Shown in pieces: positions 1 to 6,627 of a stretch of 20,376 nt of DNA. Source of the stretch: a virus; IMG/VR virus record IMGVR_UViG_3300038701_000505, positions 1-20,376 of that record. One strand, written 5' to 3'. The notes under the pieces were generated by a model. That model searched no databases. It was not told the DNA's origin and worked only from the letters and a program-made list of their open reading frames with translations. Position numbers and translations under genes: made by a program. Every line of letters begins with the position of its first letter. Positions within the stretch are counted from its first letter, which is position 1.

Positions 1-402
1 GCGTCCTACAATCTGAACCGCAATGAAGCTGACGACGCGACGAGCGTATTCAAAGCTGCGAGCGCTGTAACGGGTGGCTCTGCTATTTCTTCCGAGTTAG
101 TTTCTGCTTCCAAGCAGGGAGGCGGTGGGAGCATGATTGTCTCAAAAATTCACACCCTAGAAGCCTCAACTCAGTATGCTATGCGGTTTGTAAACCAAAC
201 AGAGCAGGCCACTGACTGTTATTTGCAGATAATCTTCTCCGAGAAGTTCAACGGCCAGAATGACATTTGGCTCGGGGGCGACGCGGGGGAATCTATTAAG
301 TTGAGCGGGGGAGAGACTTTGGTCTTACCGATGGTGCAAAATCAAACGCTGAGCGCTGTTGCGATGACAGATTCCGAACTCGGCGTTCTTAGGCAGGACT
401 AA
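1..402 (+). CDS. Unidentified head-region protein, 5' end cut by the window
   Basis: Frame 1 is open from the first base to the TAA at 400-402, and the other two forward frames stop within the first 25 bases, so this is probably the 3' end of a gene entering from the left. An ATG at 133, with GGGAGG about 9 bases upstream, is an alternative start for an 89-aa protein. The stretch before that ATG has a Ser/Ala-rich composition ending in KQGGGGS, which resembles a linker. The part after it is beta-rich with no motif I recognise. The stop overlaps the next start (TAATG). Its position before the prohead protease is where portal or small head proteins usually sit, so a virion role is inferred from position only. 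Confidence 0.6.
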   Translation, partial: ASYNLNRNEADDATSVFKAASAVTGGSAISSELVSASKQGGGGSMIVSKIHTLEASTQYAMRFVNQTEQATDCYLQIIFSEKFNGQNDIWLGGDAGESIKLSGGETLVLPMVQNQTLSAVAMTDSELGVLRQD

Positions 403-2018
403 TGGCCTACTTCATTACCGATCAGTCCGAAGAATGCCCAAACTGGGCAACCGTCAAAGATGATGGCACAGTGATCCCCGGCGGGTGTCACGAAACTAAG
501 CAGGAAGCAATCGACCACATGGTTGCTGCTTCTCTAGCGGAAGACATCCCGGCAGGCGGGGATTATGAGGCGGACGCGGTAGCGCGACCCCGTAGCGTAA
601 GAGCCTTGCCCGGCGAGGTAGAGATCAACGACTTCGTAGAATGGGATTCTTCTGGTGGCATGGCCCGAGGCCGAGTCGAGCAAATTATTACCCGCGGGGA
701 AATCGACGTACCGGATAGCGACTTCACAATCCAGGGCACCGAAGAAGACCCAGCAGCCCTAATCCGTATTTACCGTCAGTCTGAGAACGAAGACGGGCAG
801 ATGGAATGGCAAGCCACCGAGACGTTAGTCGGCCACCGATTCTCGACCCTCACGCCCATCGAGCCGCTCTCCCGTTCTTTGCTGGGGCTGATCACCCGGC
901 AGGTCAATCTAGACCCACCAGCGTATATGAGGGCAGCTGCACGTCGCGGACTTCAGTTCTACGAAGATGGTCTTGGCGGGGACGGGCTACGCGACCAGAC
1001 AATCGCAGAGGCTCGGGCGATGGCGCGTGGGAACGTGACTGCGGACAAGTGGGTAAGGCTACGGGCTTGGATAGCGCGCCACCTGTCCGACCTGCGGGCT
1101 CCCGGCGCTGATCCCGATAGCGATGAGTACCCAACTCCTGGAGTCGTGGCACACTTGCTCTGGGGCTCCGGGCCTTCAATCCGCGCTGCGGAGCGTGCTT
1201 TGGCATATGCTGACGGTGTGGTTGCTAGACTAGAAGAAGACAACGAAGGACGGGCGAGGAGTCACGCTGTGAGCGCTATGGAAGTTCGAGTCAATCAAAC
1301 TGACTACAAAATCGACGAGACCCAAGATGGCATGACATTCGAGGGCTACGCTGCTATCTTCGACTCGTCTTCACACCCGCTGCCGGGATCAATGCGTTCC
1401 GCAACATTCGTTGAGCGCATCCAGCCCGGTGCGTTCATCCGCTCGCTCAAAGCCCGGAACGATATCAAACTCTTGTGGTCTCACGACACCGCTGAGGTGC
1501 TAGGATCAACGCGAGCCGGAACACTGAAACTAATTGAAGACGAACGTGGCCTCAAGGTGCAAGCCTCTTTGCCGAATACGACTAGGGGACGTGACGCAGC
1601 GGAACTGATCCGGCGCGGAGACGTAGATGCCATGTCGTTTGGGTTTACCGTCCCCAAGGGTGGCGACGATTGGAGCGAAGATGGCTCTGAGAGGACTCTG
1701 CGGGAAGTAGCACTTCACGAGGTTAGTATCGTCTCATTCCCGGCTTACCAGGATACCGCTGGAACTGCTAGTGTCCGCGGTCTTGCTAAGGTTGCTAAGC
1801 GTGCGAACGTGGATGTGGACGGCTTGGCTGACGCGCTCCTCAAGCTGGAGAACGGTGAACAGATGACCGAAGAAGATACACGGTTGCTGACCGAGGTACT
1901 AGATTCGATTGCTCCAGAAAAGCAGGCGAACGACGACATTCCTGATGAGACGGCGAACGGCGACAAAGCAATGCTAGAGTTGAAGAAGAAGAAGCTCGCC
2001 CTACTGATGGGAATCTAA
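402..2018 (+). CDS. Multidomain HK97-type prohead protease fusion
   Basis: The C-terminal part (from about residue 291 of 538) is a prohead serine protease, which cleaves scaffold and capsid N-termini during head maturation. Visible signatures are the opening FEGYAAIFD, His361 in LLWSHD, Ser412 in DAMSFGF and the HEVSIVSFPAY block at about 438-448; which residue there completes the triad is uncertain. Three further segments precede it: a short N-terminal module (1-55) with paired Cys residues and TKQEAIDHMV; a beta-type module (about 70-155) rich in polar residues; and a helical module (about 168-285) with DKWVRLRAWIARHL and PGVVAHLLWGSGPS. Stand-alone proteases of this family are usually about 150-250 aa, so this is a fusion. 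A Lys-rich tail (KKKK) ends the protein. The start overlaps the previous stop by one base. Confidence 0.9.
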   Translation: MAYFITDQSEECPNWATVKDDGTVIPGGCHETKQEAIDHMVAASLAEDIPAGGDYEADAVARPRSVRALPGEVEINDFVEWDSSGGMARGRVEQIITRGEIDVPDSDFTIQGTEEDPAALIRIYRQSENEDGQMEWQATETLVGHRFSTLTPIEPLSRSLLGLITRQVNLDPPAYMRAAARRGLQFYEDGLGGDGLRDQTIAEARAMARGNVTADKWVRLRAWIARHLSDLRAPGADPDSDEYPTPGVVAHLLWGSGPSIRAAERALAYADGVVARLEEDNEGRARSHAVSAMEVRVNQTDYKIDETQDGMTFEGYAAIFDSSSHPLPGSMRSATFVERIQPGAFIRSLKARNDIKLLWSHDTAEVLGSTRAGTLKLIEDERGLKVQASLPNTTRGRDAAELIRRGDVDAMSFGFTVPKGGDDWSEDGSERTLREVALHEVSIVSFPAYQDTAGTASVRGLAKVAKRANVDVDGLADALLKLENGEQMTEEDTRLLTEVLDSIAPEKQANDDIPDETANGDKAMLELKKKKLALLMGI

Positions 2019-2047
2019 TGCCAGGTGGCAAGGGTAGGAAGAAGTAG
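2018..2047 (+). CDS. Possible 9-codon basic mini-ORF
   Basis: An ATG overlapping the protease stop (TAATG) opens a nine-codon frame, MPGGKGRKK, ending two bases before the next start at 2050. It may couple translation of the protease to the next gene, or it may be chance, because the same bases also carry the Shine-Dalgarno-like AGGAAG for the ATG at 2050. Nothing shows that the peptide has a function. Confidence 0.2.
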   Translation: MPGGKGRKK

Positions 2048-2049
2048 TC

Positions 2050-2232
2050 ATGGCAACTGTTCAAGAAATCGAAGCTGCAATCCTCAAGGTCGCGGGCAAC
2101 CCCACCTCCGGTTCTATCAAAGCTCTGGCTGGGCAGATGGCAGAAGCCGTCGCTGATCTTGATGCTCCTAAGCGTGAGAAGCAGAAGCCAGCGCGGGAAA
2201 TCCGCGTAGACGTTCCTGCCGAAACGCGATAG
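2050..2232 (+). CDS. Small unknown protein between protease and capsid genes
   Basis: This is a 60-aa protein. The first half is predicted helical (VQEIEAAILKVAGNPTSG, then a helix ending AEAVADL); the second half is Lys/Arg/Pro-rich and ends REIRVDVPAETR. The start has AGGAAG upstream. Small proteins of this kind sit next to the capsid gene in some siphoviruses, but I do not recognise a named family. It is the last rightward gene before two leftward genes. A role in head assembly is inferred from position only. Confidence 0.65.
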   Translation: MATVQEIEAAILKVAGNPTSGSIKALAGQMAEAVADLDAPKREKQKPAREIRVDVPAETR

Positions 2233-2256
2233 AGGCCCAGCCGAAGCCGAGCCTCT
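2231..2256. terminator. Hairpin between converging genes
   Basis: AGAGGC (2231-2236) and GCCTCT (2251-2256) form a 6-bp stem around a 14-nt loop. Read on the minus strand the loop contains a GC-TTCG-GC mini-hairpin. It lies where the rightward gene at 2050-2232 and the leftward gene at 2277-2825 converge, as expected for a two-way terminator. There is no good T-tract on either side, so strength is doubtful. Confidence 0.4.
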
Positions 2257-2276
2257 ACCTTGTGGGGCGTTGCGGA

Positions 2277-2825
2277 TTAGTCGGTAGCCAAGTCCTCCAA
2301 GCGGTACATGGTGTCGTAGGCCTGATCGCCTAGCTCTTGGAATCGGATACGGCACTCTTTCACATATTCCTTTTGCAGTTGATCGTTAGTACCATACGTA
2401 AAGTGTGCTTGCGCTCGCTTCCAAGCGGTGAGAGCATCCGCCAAGGAGTTCTGGTAAGAGAACAGGGCCTTGATCCAGTTGGTTACCTGAATCGCTTTGC
2501 CCTCATCCCATTCGTGGCCGTCTTTGAGAATGTTGTGGACGAGCTCCGCACTGTCCACTTCGTATCGTGCGGTAACTTCTTCTGCCGTTTCTAATGTGAA
2601 CTCAGGTTTGGTAGTCACTCTCTCCTCTTTCTTTACTAGGTGTGTTCCGCCGATTCGTTGTCCGGCGAGGGTGGTTCCGCAGATATCACAAGCGGAACGG
2701 CTGAATGCGCTGAAGTCTACGAACTCTCCGGTGAACTCATCGAGTTCTGCGCCGAAGTCATCGCGGTTCAGGCAGTCAATGCAGACTTGCCCTTTGTAGG
2801 CTTCGTATTCGTTGATGGTGATCAT
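2277..2825 (-). CDS. Unknown protein with two CxxC zinc-binding pairs
   Basis: This is a 182-aa protein. The N-terminal third carries CIDC (residues 15-18) and CDIC (residues 46-49), a spacing typical of a small structural zinc site. The rest is largely helical and charged with no recognised motif. The start MITINEYEAY follows AGAAAGGA on the minus strand at a good distance. It is the second gene of a two-gene leftward unit with 2866-3219, the gap being 40 bases. It is oriented against the head operon that surrounds it. The family is unknown to me; zinc binding is inferred from the Cys spacing. Confidence 0.75.
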   Translation of the reverse strand: MITINEYEAYKGQVCIDCLNRDDFGAELDEFTGEFVDFSAFSRSACDICGTTLAGQRIGGTHLVKKEERVTTKPEFTLETAEEVTARYEVDSAELVHNILKDGHEWDEGKAIQVTNWIKALFSYQNSLADALTAWKRAQAHFTYGTNDQLQKEYVKECRIRFQELGDQAYDTMYRLEDLATD

Positions 2826-2865
2826 GATCTTGTCCTTTCTGTTCGAGATAAACTACCTCGGTTGG

Positions 2866-3219
2866 CTAGCGGGCTTCCTGACCGCGGTTGATTTGGTCTG
2901 ACTTCCAGCGAGCTTCTGTAAGGGCTTCGGCGTCATCGGCGTAACCGTTTTCCACCATCGACTCAAAGGCGTTCCGGCACATTGTCAGTTGCCGGATTGC
3001 GTCGGCCCGAACCTGTAAGAGTTCCTCGACCTGCGCGAAGTCTTCAGCGAACTTGTCTTGGTAGTTGAACGAAGCTGACCAGCGACTCTCGGAGACGTTC
3101 AGTTCTCGGATTGCGTCTTTCAGGGCTTGGCGCACTTTCTCGAAGCGAATTGCCCGCTTGTATGTCTTCTCGCTGATCAGTTCCTCGGGAGTGATTTTGG
3201 TTTGAGTTGTAGTAGCCAT
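2866..3219 (-). CDS. Unknown helical protein, first gene of leftward cassette
   Basis: This is a 117-aa, mostly helical protein with long charged helices (SEKTYKRAIRFEKVRQALKDAI and EDFAQVEELLQVRADAIRQL) and a short Thr-rich N-terminus. No domain is recognised; the pattern would suit a helical bundle or coiled coil. The start is preceded by GAAAGGAG on the minus strand. It lies just downstream of the palindromic promoter or operator at 3245-3258, so it heads the leftward unit, and it shares leader TAACGAAAGGAG with the first gene of the other leftward operon (16808-16993). Early expression is inferred from that shared control region. Confidence 0.75.
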   Translation of the reverse strand: MATTTQTKITPEELISEKTYKRAIRFEKVRQALKDAIRELNVSESRWSASFNYQDKFAEDFAQVEELLQVRADAIRQLTMCRNAFESMVENGYADDAEALTEARWKSDQINRGQEAR

Positions 3220-3293
3220 TTGGCTCTCCTTTCGTTAGTAATAAGGATAGCGGTATCCCTCTAAGAAATCTACTCCAAACGAAACTTTTTTTT
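3220..3293 (-). promoter_or_regulatory. Palindromic promoter or operator with A8 tract, copy 1
   Basis: Read on the minus strand: an A8 tract (3286-3293), 27 bp, the imperfect palindrome at 3245-3258 (plus strand GGATAGCGGTATCC, arms GGATA and TATCC), then the leader ending TAACGAAAGGAG before the ATG at 3219. TATCCT inside the palindrome fits a TANNNT -10 element, so a protein bound to the palindrome would cover the promoter. No clear -35 is seen; the A8 tract could act as an UP element. The same layout recurs at 17001-17066. Confidence 0.65.
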
Positions 3294-3393
3294 GGTACCC
3301 TTGAAGAGCCGGAATCGTGAGTGTGCTCTGCCGGTCTTAGGGGTTGAGCGGAACCGCCACCCGATCAGTAAACCCGACACATTGAGGAGAACA

Positions 3394-4548
3394 ATGTCTG
3401 AGTTCATTAAGACTCAGCAAGAGGTTCGTGCCAACCTGACTCAGCAGATTCGAGAGACCATCGAAGCTGCCGAAACTGAGGGACGCGGACTTGGTGCTGA
3501 AGAAGTCACAAAGATTGACCGCATCGAAGCTGATATCCGCAAAGCGGAAGAAGCTATCGAGGTCGCTAAGCGCAACGCTGAGCGCGTCGCTGAGGTAGCC
3601 GAGGCTGCCCGTGAGTTCGCTCCCGTCGAAGAGTCACGAGGCTCTGCTGACGTGTTCCGTTCGCTTTACAACGGCGAAGTGCGTTCGCACACGTTCGGTA
3701 TGGAGCACCGCGCAACACTGATCCCTGCCACCGCTACTACTCCTGTCGATTTCCTCGACCAGGTTTACGGTGTCGCTCGACTCGTTGGCCCAATGCTCGA
3801 CGTGTCCGAGGTTATTACCCGCGACAGCGGCAACGACCTCCGCATCCCCACCTACACTGCGTACAGCACTGCTTCGCAGGTGTCAGCCGGTTCCGCGATC
3901 AGCGATTCCGAGCCCACCTTTGACAGCGTGCTGCTCCAGCCCAAAAAGCAGGCCTTCATCGTCAAGATTGCGAACGAGCTCCTCGAGGACGCTGGTTTCA
4001 ACATCGAGTCGGTTATCGCTGAGCAGGCTGGTAACGCAATCGGCTTCGCCGTGAACGACCTCGCTACCGTTGGTACTGGTACCACCGAGACTCAAGGTAT
4101 CGTTCCCGCTGCTGGTTCCGGTGTGACCGCTGGTACCACCAACGCGATCACTGCTGACGAACTGATCGAATTGGCTTACAGCCTTGACGGTTCCGCTCGT
4201 CGCTTGCCTGGTGTTGGCTGGATGATGAACACCGCTTCCGCTGGAGTGGTTCGCCGTCTGAAAGACGGAGCTGGAAACTACATCTTCAACCCCGGTGTTG
4301 GTGGCGTGGGCGACAGCATCCTCGGATACCCTGTGTTCGAGAACCCAGCAATGGCTGACATTGCTACCGGCAACAAAGCAGTAGTCTTCGGACACCTGCC
4401 GTCGTACAAGATTGTTACGACTGGTCTCGAGGTGGCAACCTCTACGGATGCTTACTTCGAGAACGACGTGACCGCGTACCGCTTCACTTACCGTTTCGAT
4501 GGCAAGCTGACGCACGCGAGCCACGTGAAGTACCTCGAACTCGCGTAG
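3394..4548 (+). CDS. HK97-fold major capsid protein
   Basis: This 384-aa protein forms the icosahedral shell. The ATG at 3394 is chosen because GAGGAG lies just upstream; an open frame reaches back to 3292, but its extra 34 residues look non-coding. Residues 1 to about 75 are a charged coiled coil (EEVTKIDRIEADIRKAEEAIE), the delta or scaffold domain that the protease normally removes. Then come VYGVARLVGPMLDVSEVI (N-arm and start of the core), the E-loop region with FDSVLLQPKKQAFIVKIANELLED, and the P and A domains with GYPVFENPAMAD near the C-terminus. Order and length fit the HK97 family. The gene is separated from the protease by the inverted two-gene cassette, which is unusual, and is followed by a terminator. 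Confidence 0.93.
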   Translation: MSEFIKTQQEVRANLTQQIRETIEAAETEGRGLGAEEVTKIDRIEADIRKAEEAIEVAKRNAERVAEVAEAAREFAPVEESRGSADVFRSLYNGEVRSHTFGMEHRATLIPATATTPVDFLDQVYGVARLVGPMLDVSEVITRDSGNDLRIPTYTAYSTASQVSAGSAISDSEPTFDSVLLQPKKQAFIVKIANELLEDAGFNIESVIAEQAGNAIGFAVNDLATVGTGTTETQGIVPAAGSGVTAGTTNAITADELIELAYSLDGSARRLPGVGWMMNTASAGVVRRLKDGAGNYIFNPGVGGVGDSILGYPVFENPAMADIATGNKAVVFGHLPSYKIVTTGLEVATSTDAYFENDVTAYRFTYRFDGKLTHASHVKYLELA

Positions 4549-4565
4549 TTCGATTCTAAGTTGAG

Positions 4566-4596
4566 TGCCCTCGGGTTGGTAGGTCTCCCGGGGGCA
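4566..4596 (+). terminator. Intrinsic-type hairpin after the capsid gene
   Basis: TGCCCTCGGG (4566-4575) pairs with CCCGGGGGCA (4587-4596) over 10 bp with one G-U pair and an 11-nt loop. It begins 17 bases after the capsid stop. The following bases TTCGCTTT are only moderately T-rich, so it may attenuate rather than fully stop transcription. Confidence 0.65.
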
Positions 4597-4604
4597 TTCG
4601 CTTT

Positions 4605-4683
4605 GGGCGCGGAAGGTTTCGATTGACGCGAAGACCGCAAGCGGAGCGCGTTAAGACCTCGGTTCGACTCCGAGCGTGTCCAC
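4605..4683 (+). ncRNA. tmRNA-like tRNA domain without a usual mRNA domain
   Basis: The bases fold into a compact tRNA-like shape. GGGCGCG (4605-4611) pairs with CGTGTCC (4675-4681) as a 7-bp acceptor stem. The D-side loop contains GGTTTCGATT (4615-4624), the signature of the tmRNA 5' end. GACGCG (4625-4630) pairs with CGCGTT (4647-4652) like tmRNA helix 2 and is capped by CCG-CAAG-CGG. The T arm is CTCGG-TTCGACT-CCGAG (4658-4674). The third acceptor pair is G-U (4607 with 4679) and the discriminator base is A4682, the identity elements for alanyl-tRNA synthetase. CCA is not encoded (ACTTA follows). There is no ordinary D stem or anticodon loop, so it is not a normal tRNA. Expression and function are unknown. 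Confidence 0.5.
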
Positions 4684-4897
4684 TTAATTAGGCTGTATAT
4701 GATCGCTAGAACATAACCTGTCCTGCGCGAACGAGCAGATTCCCGGAACAACTGACACTTACGCTTCGGCTAAGTGACGGTTATTGTGCGAGCGCGCATA
4801 ATTGCTGTTAAGTCAAAAACATAACGCGGTGTAATGGTTTCGACAGGAACTAAGACAGGTGTGGCACAACTGTACCGAATTCGGTATTGTTTTGACT
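4684..4897 (+). other. Non-coding stretch with tmRNA-like fragments and hairpins
   Basis: No convincing gene lies here. Visible items are: (a) CACTTA (4756-4761) paired with TAAGTG (4771-4776) and closed by GC-TTCG-GC with one bulged C; (b) a tag-like frame at 4729-4779 starting A-N-E-Q and ending Y-A-S-A-K-stop; (c) TGTAATGGTTTCGAC at 4830-4844, which looks like a second tmRNA 5' end; (d) a GACAGG direct repeat at 4842-4847 and 4854-4859; (e) the palindrome TACCGAATTCGGTA (4873-4886) followed by TTGTTTT, a possible weak terminator. I found no partner strand for (c). TATTGT at 4885-4890 could be a -10 for a leaderless glycosyltransferase mRNA starting at 4898. Confidence 0.4.
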
Positions 4898-6094
4898 ATG
4901 GCCTACGAAAGAATTAAGGGAGCGATTGCTCTCGCAAGTAACAGCCCGGGAGCACCTACCGGATACGGAGTTCAAGCGGAGTATCTAGTAGAGCGGTTCG
5001 TGCGTCACGGCATTAAGACTGCTGTCCTATCGAACTACGGTCTCGAAGCTCAACGCTCAAAGATCACTACGCCATACGGCAAGGCAGAGCACTTCCCCAA
5101 AGGGCTCACGCCATACAGCGATGATGTGATTCCCCTCTGGTATGAAGCGTTCATGGCGGATAATCTCGGGACACCCGGAGCGGTCATGACGCTGTTCGAT
5201 GTTTGGGTTTACAACAACCTCAAGTTTGACGGCGACATCTTGTCTTGGGTTCCGATAGATCACGTCACCTTGCCTCCCGGAGTGCGGCACTTCTTGGCAC
5301 GCGACAACGTAACGCCTATCGCCATGAGCCCTCACGGTAAACGCCTACTCGACAAAGAGTTCAAAATAGACTCGGCTTATATTCCTCACGCTGTCGATAC
5401 CAGCATCTTCAAGCCGACTAAGACTATGCGCGGTGTTGCTACGCGGAAACTTATGGGAGTCCCGGAAGACGCGTTTTTAGTTTCAATGGTGGCTGCTAAC
5501 AAATCGAATGGGATGATCCATCGCAAAGCGTTCGCAGAGCAACTGATCGCGTTCTCTCATCTACGACAAGCGCACCCTGACGCTTACCTGTATTTGCACA
5601 CGACACCTCACAAGACGTACAACGGCTTCAACTTGAATGCCCTACTGCCCGCGGTGGGGCTGGATAGGGAACGAGTAATTATTGCCGACGAGGATCAGTT
5701 GCGTATTGGATACCCGCAGAAGGAGCTGGCTGCCCTATACACGGCTTCCGACGTGCTTCTCGCCGCTTCTTACGGTGAAGGGTTCGGAGTGCCTCTGATC
5801 GAAGCACAGGCCTGCGGAACTAAGGTTATTACCGGCAACTGGACTTCCATGCCGGACTTGGTCTCCGAGAGCTCTTACTTAGTCCAAGGGCAACCGTTCT
5901 GGGACGAACCACAAATGTCGTTCTTCCAGGTTCCGCTGATCCAATCTGTTTACAACGCGCTCGAGCAAGCGTATGCAGATGAACGCGGTTCGGATCAGGT
6001 GAGTATCGACTTCGCTCAGCAGTTCGGGCTGGAGAAAGTCTGGGCTGATTATTGGATGCCGTTCCTCCGGGATTTTTTTGAGCGGCGGAAATAA
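4898..6094 (+). CDS. GT-B (family 4 type) glycosyltransferase
   Basis: This 398-aa enzyme is predicted to transfer a sugar from a nucleotide-sugar donor. The N-terminal half has the acceptor-side GYGVQAEYLVERF motif. The C-terminal half has the donor-binding block TASDVLLAASYGEGFGVPLIEAQ with the EX7E pair Glu294 and Glu302, then ACGTKVITGNWTSMPDLV. No signal peptide or membrane segment is seen, so it is probably cytoplasmic. The ATG at 4898 is chosen because the conserved N-terminus begins right after it, although it lacks a Shine-Dalgarno site and may be leaderless; a GTG at 4859 would add 13 residues. It overlaps the methyltransferase by one base (TAATG). The acceptor is unknown; position next to the capsid gene suggests a virion protein. 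Confidence 0.88.
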   Translation: MAYERIKGAIALASNSPGAPTGYGVQAEYLVERFVRHGIKTAVLSNYGLEAQRSKITTPYGKAEHFPKGLTPYSDDVIPLWYEAFMADNLGTPGAVMTLFDVWVYNNLKFDGDILSWVPIDHVTLPPGVRHFLARDNVTPIAMSPHGKRLLDKEFKIDSAYIPHAVDTSIFKPTKTMRGVATRKLMGVPEDAFLVSMVAANKSNGMIHRKAFAEQLIAFSHLRQAHPDAYLYLHTTPHKTYNGFNLNALLPAVGLDRERVIIADEDQLRIGYPQKELAALYTASDVLLAASYGEGFGVPLIEAQACGTKVITGNWTSMPDLVSESSYLVQGQPFWDEPQMSFFQVPLIQSVYNALEQAYADERGSDQVSIDFAQQFGLEKVWADYWMPFLRDFFERRK

Positions 6095-6627
6095 TGAGTC
6101 TTCAAGAAATCTATAAGCGATACTCTGCTCCTGATCGGGGAGGGGACAAGGGCACTCAGCACAGCTACATCGACATCTACGGCAAGTGTATCCAGCCAGG
6201 CCACACTGAGGCCCTGCTGGAAATTGGTGTTTGGGCGGGCCACTCGTTAGCAATGTGGCAGGAGTATCTGCCAGAGGCCTTAGTAGTTGGTTTCGACATC
6301 GACTTGAGCCGGGTGCAGTACGACGTAGGAGCGCTTCAGATAGACGCTACTGATCGGCTTGCCGTTGATCGAGCTCTTGGGGAAACTACATTCGACGCGA
6401 TTATCGACGACGGTTCACATCTCGTGTTCGACCAGATTGTGTCGTTCGATATTTTGTTCGACAGATTGAAGCCCGGTGGTAACTACTTCATCGAGGACGT
6501 AGCAGGGCCAGATGCGCTACGAGTTCTTATGGAAGCTATCAGCGCTCGAACCAACGAATACACGGTTTACGATTTGCGCGGCGAGAAGGGACGCTGGGAT
6601 GACATCCTGGTGGTGATTACCCGATGA
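6094..6627 (+). CDS. Class I SAM-dependent methyltransferase, sugar O-methyltransferase-like
   Basis: This 177-aa protein has Rossmann-type methyltransferase motifs: motif I LLEIGVWAGHSLAMW (about 35-50), the acidic end of strand 2 in VVGFDID, DAIIDDGSHL with paired Asp residues (about 103-112), and LKPGGNYFIED. The IDDGSH and LKPGG pattern resembles enzymes that methylate sugar hydroxyls in antibiotic and polysaccharide pathways (macrocin O-methyltransferase-like). It lies between two glycosyltransferases with one-base and four-base overlaps, so methylation of the transferred sugar is the natural reading. The substrate is inferred; a DNA substrate is unlikely because no DNA methyltransferase motif (DPPY type) is seen. 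Confidence 0.82.
   Translation: MSLQEIYKRYSAPDRGGDKGTQHSYIDIYGKCIQPGHTEALLEIGVWAGHSLAMWQEYLPEALVVGFDIDLSRVQYDVGALQIDATDRLAVDRALGETTFDAIIDDGSHLVFDQIVSFDILFDRLKPGGNYFIEDVAGPDALRVLMEAISARTNEYTVYDLRGEKGRWDDILVVITR

Noticed and set aside
714-721. GGATAGCG half-sites inside genes (also near 1069, 16450 and 17917) as further operators
   Set aside because: They lack the second arm and the T8 tract, and lie in coding sequence, so chance is the better explanation.
1840-2355. 171-codon minus-strand open frame across the protease end and next genes
   Set aside because: It overlaps three better-supported genes on both strands and its product is Arg/Leu/Ser-rich with no sensible pattern.
3292-3393. Longer N-terminus for the capsid protein from an upstream ATG
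   Set aside because: The extra 34 residues look non-coding, overlap the control region and lack a ribosome site, whereas ATG 3394 has GAGGAG just upstream.
3883-4524. 213-codon open frame on the minus strand within the capsid gene
   Set aside because: It is a shadow of the strongly supported capsid frame. It has no ribosome site and a low-complexity Ser/Gly/Val-rich product.
4605-4683. Ordinary tRNA gene
   Set aside because: The acceptor and T arms fit, but I could not form a normal D stem or a 5-bp anticodon stem with a 7-nt loop.
4924-4945. Possible tmRNA tag (A-L-A-S) after the second GGTTTCGAC
   Set aside because: These codons are inside the conserved N-terminus of the glycosyltransferase and no stop follows in that frame.
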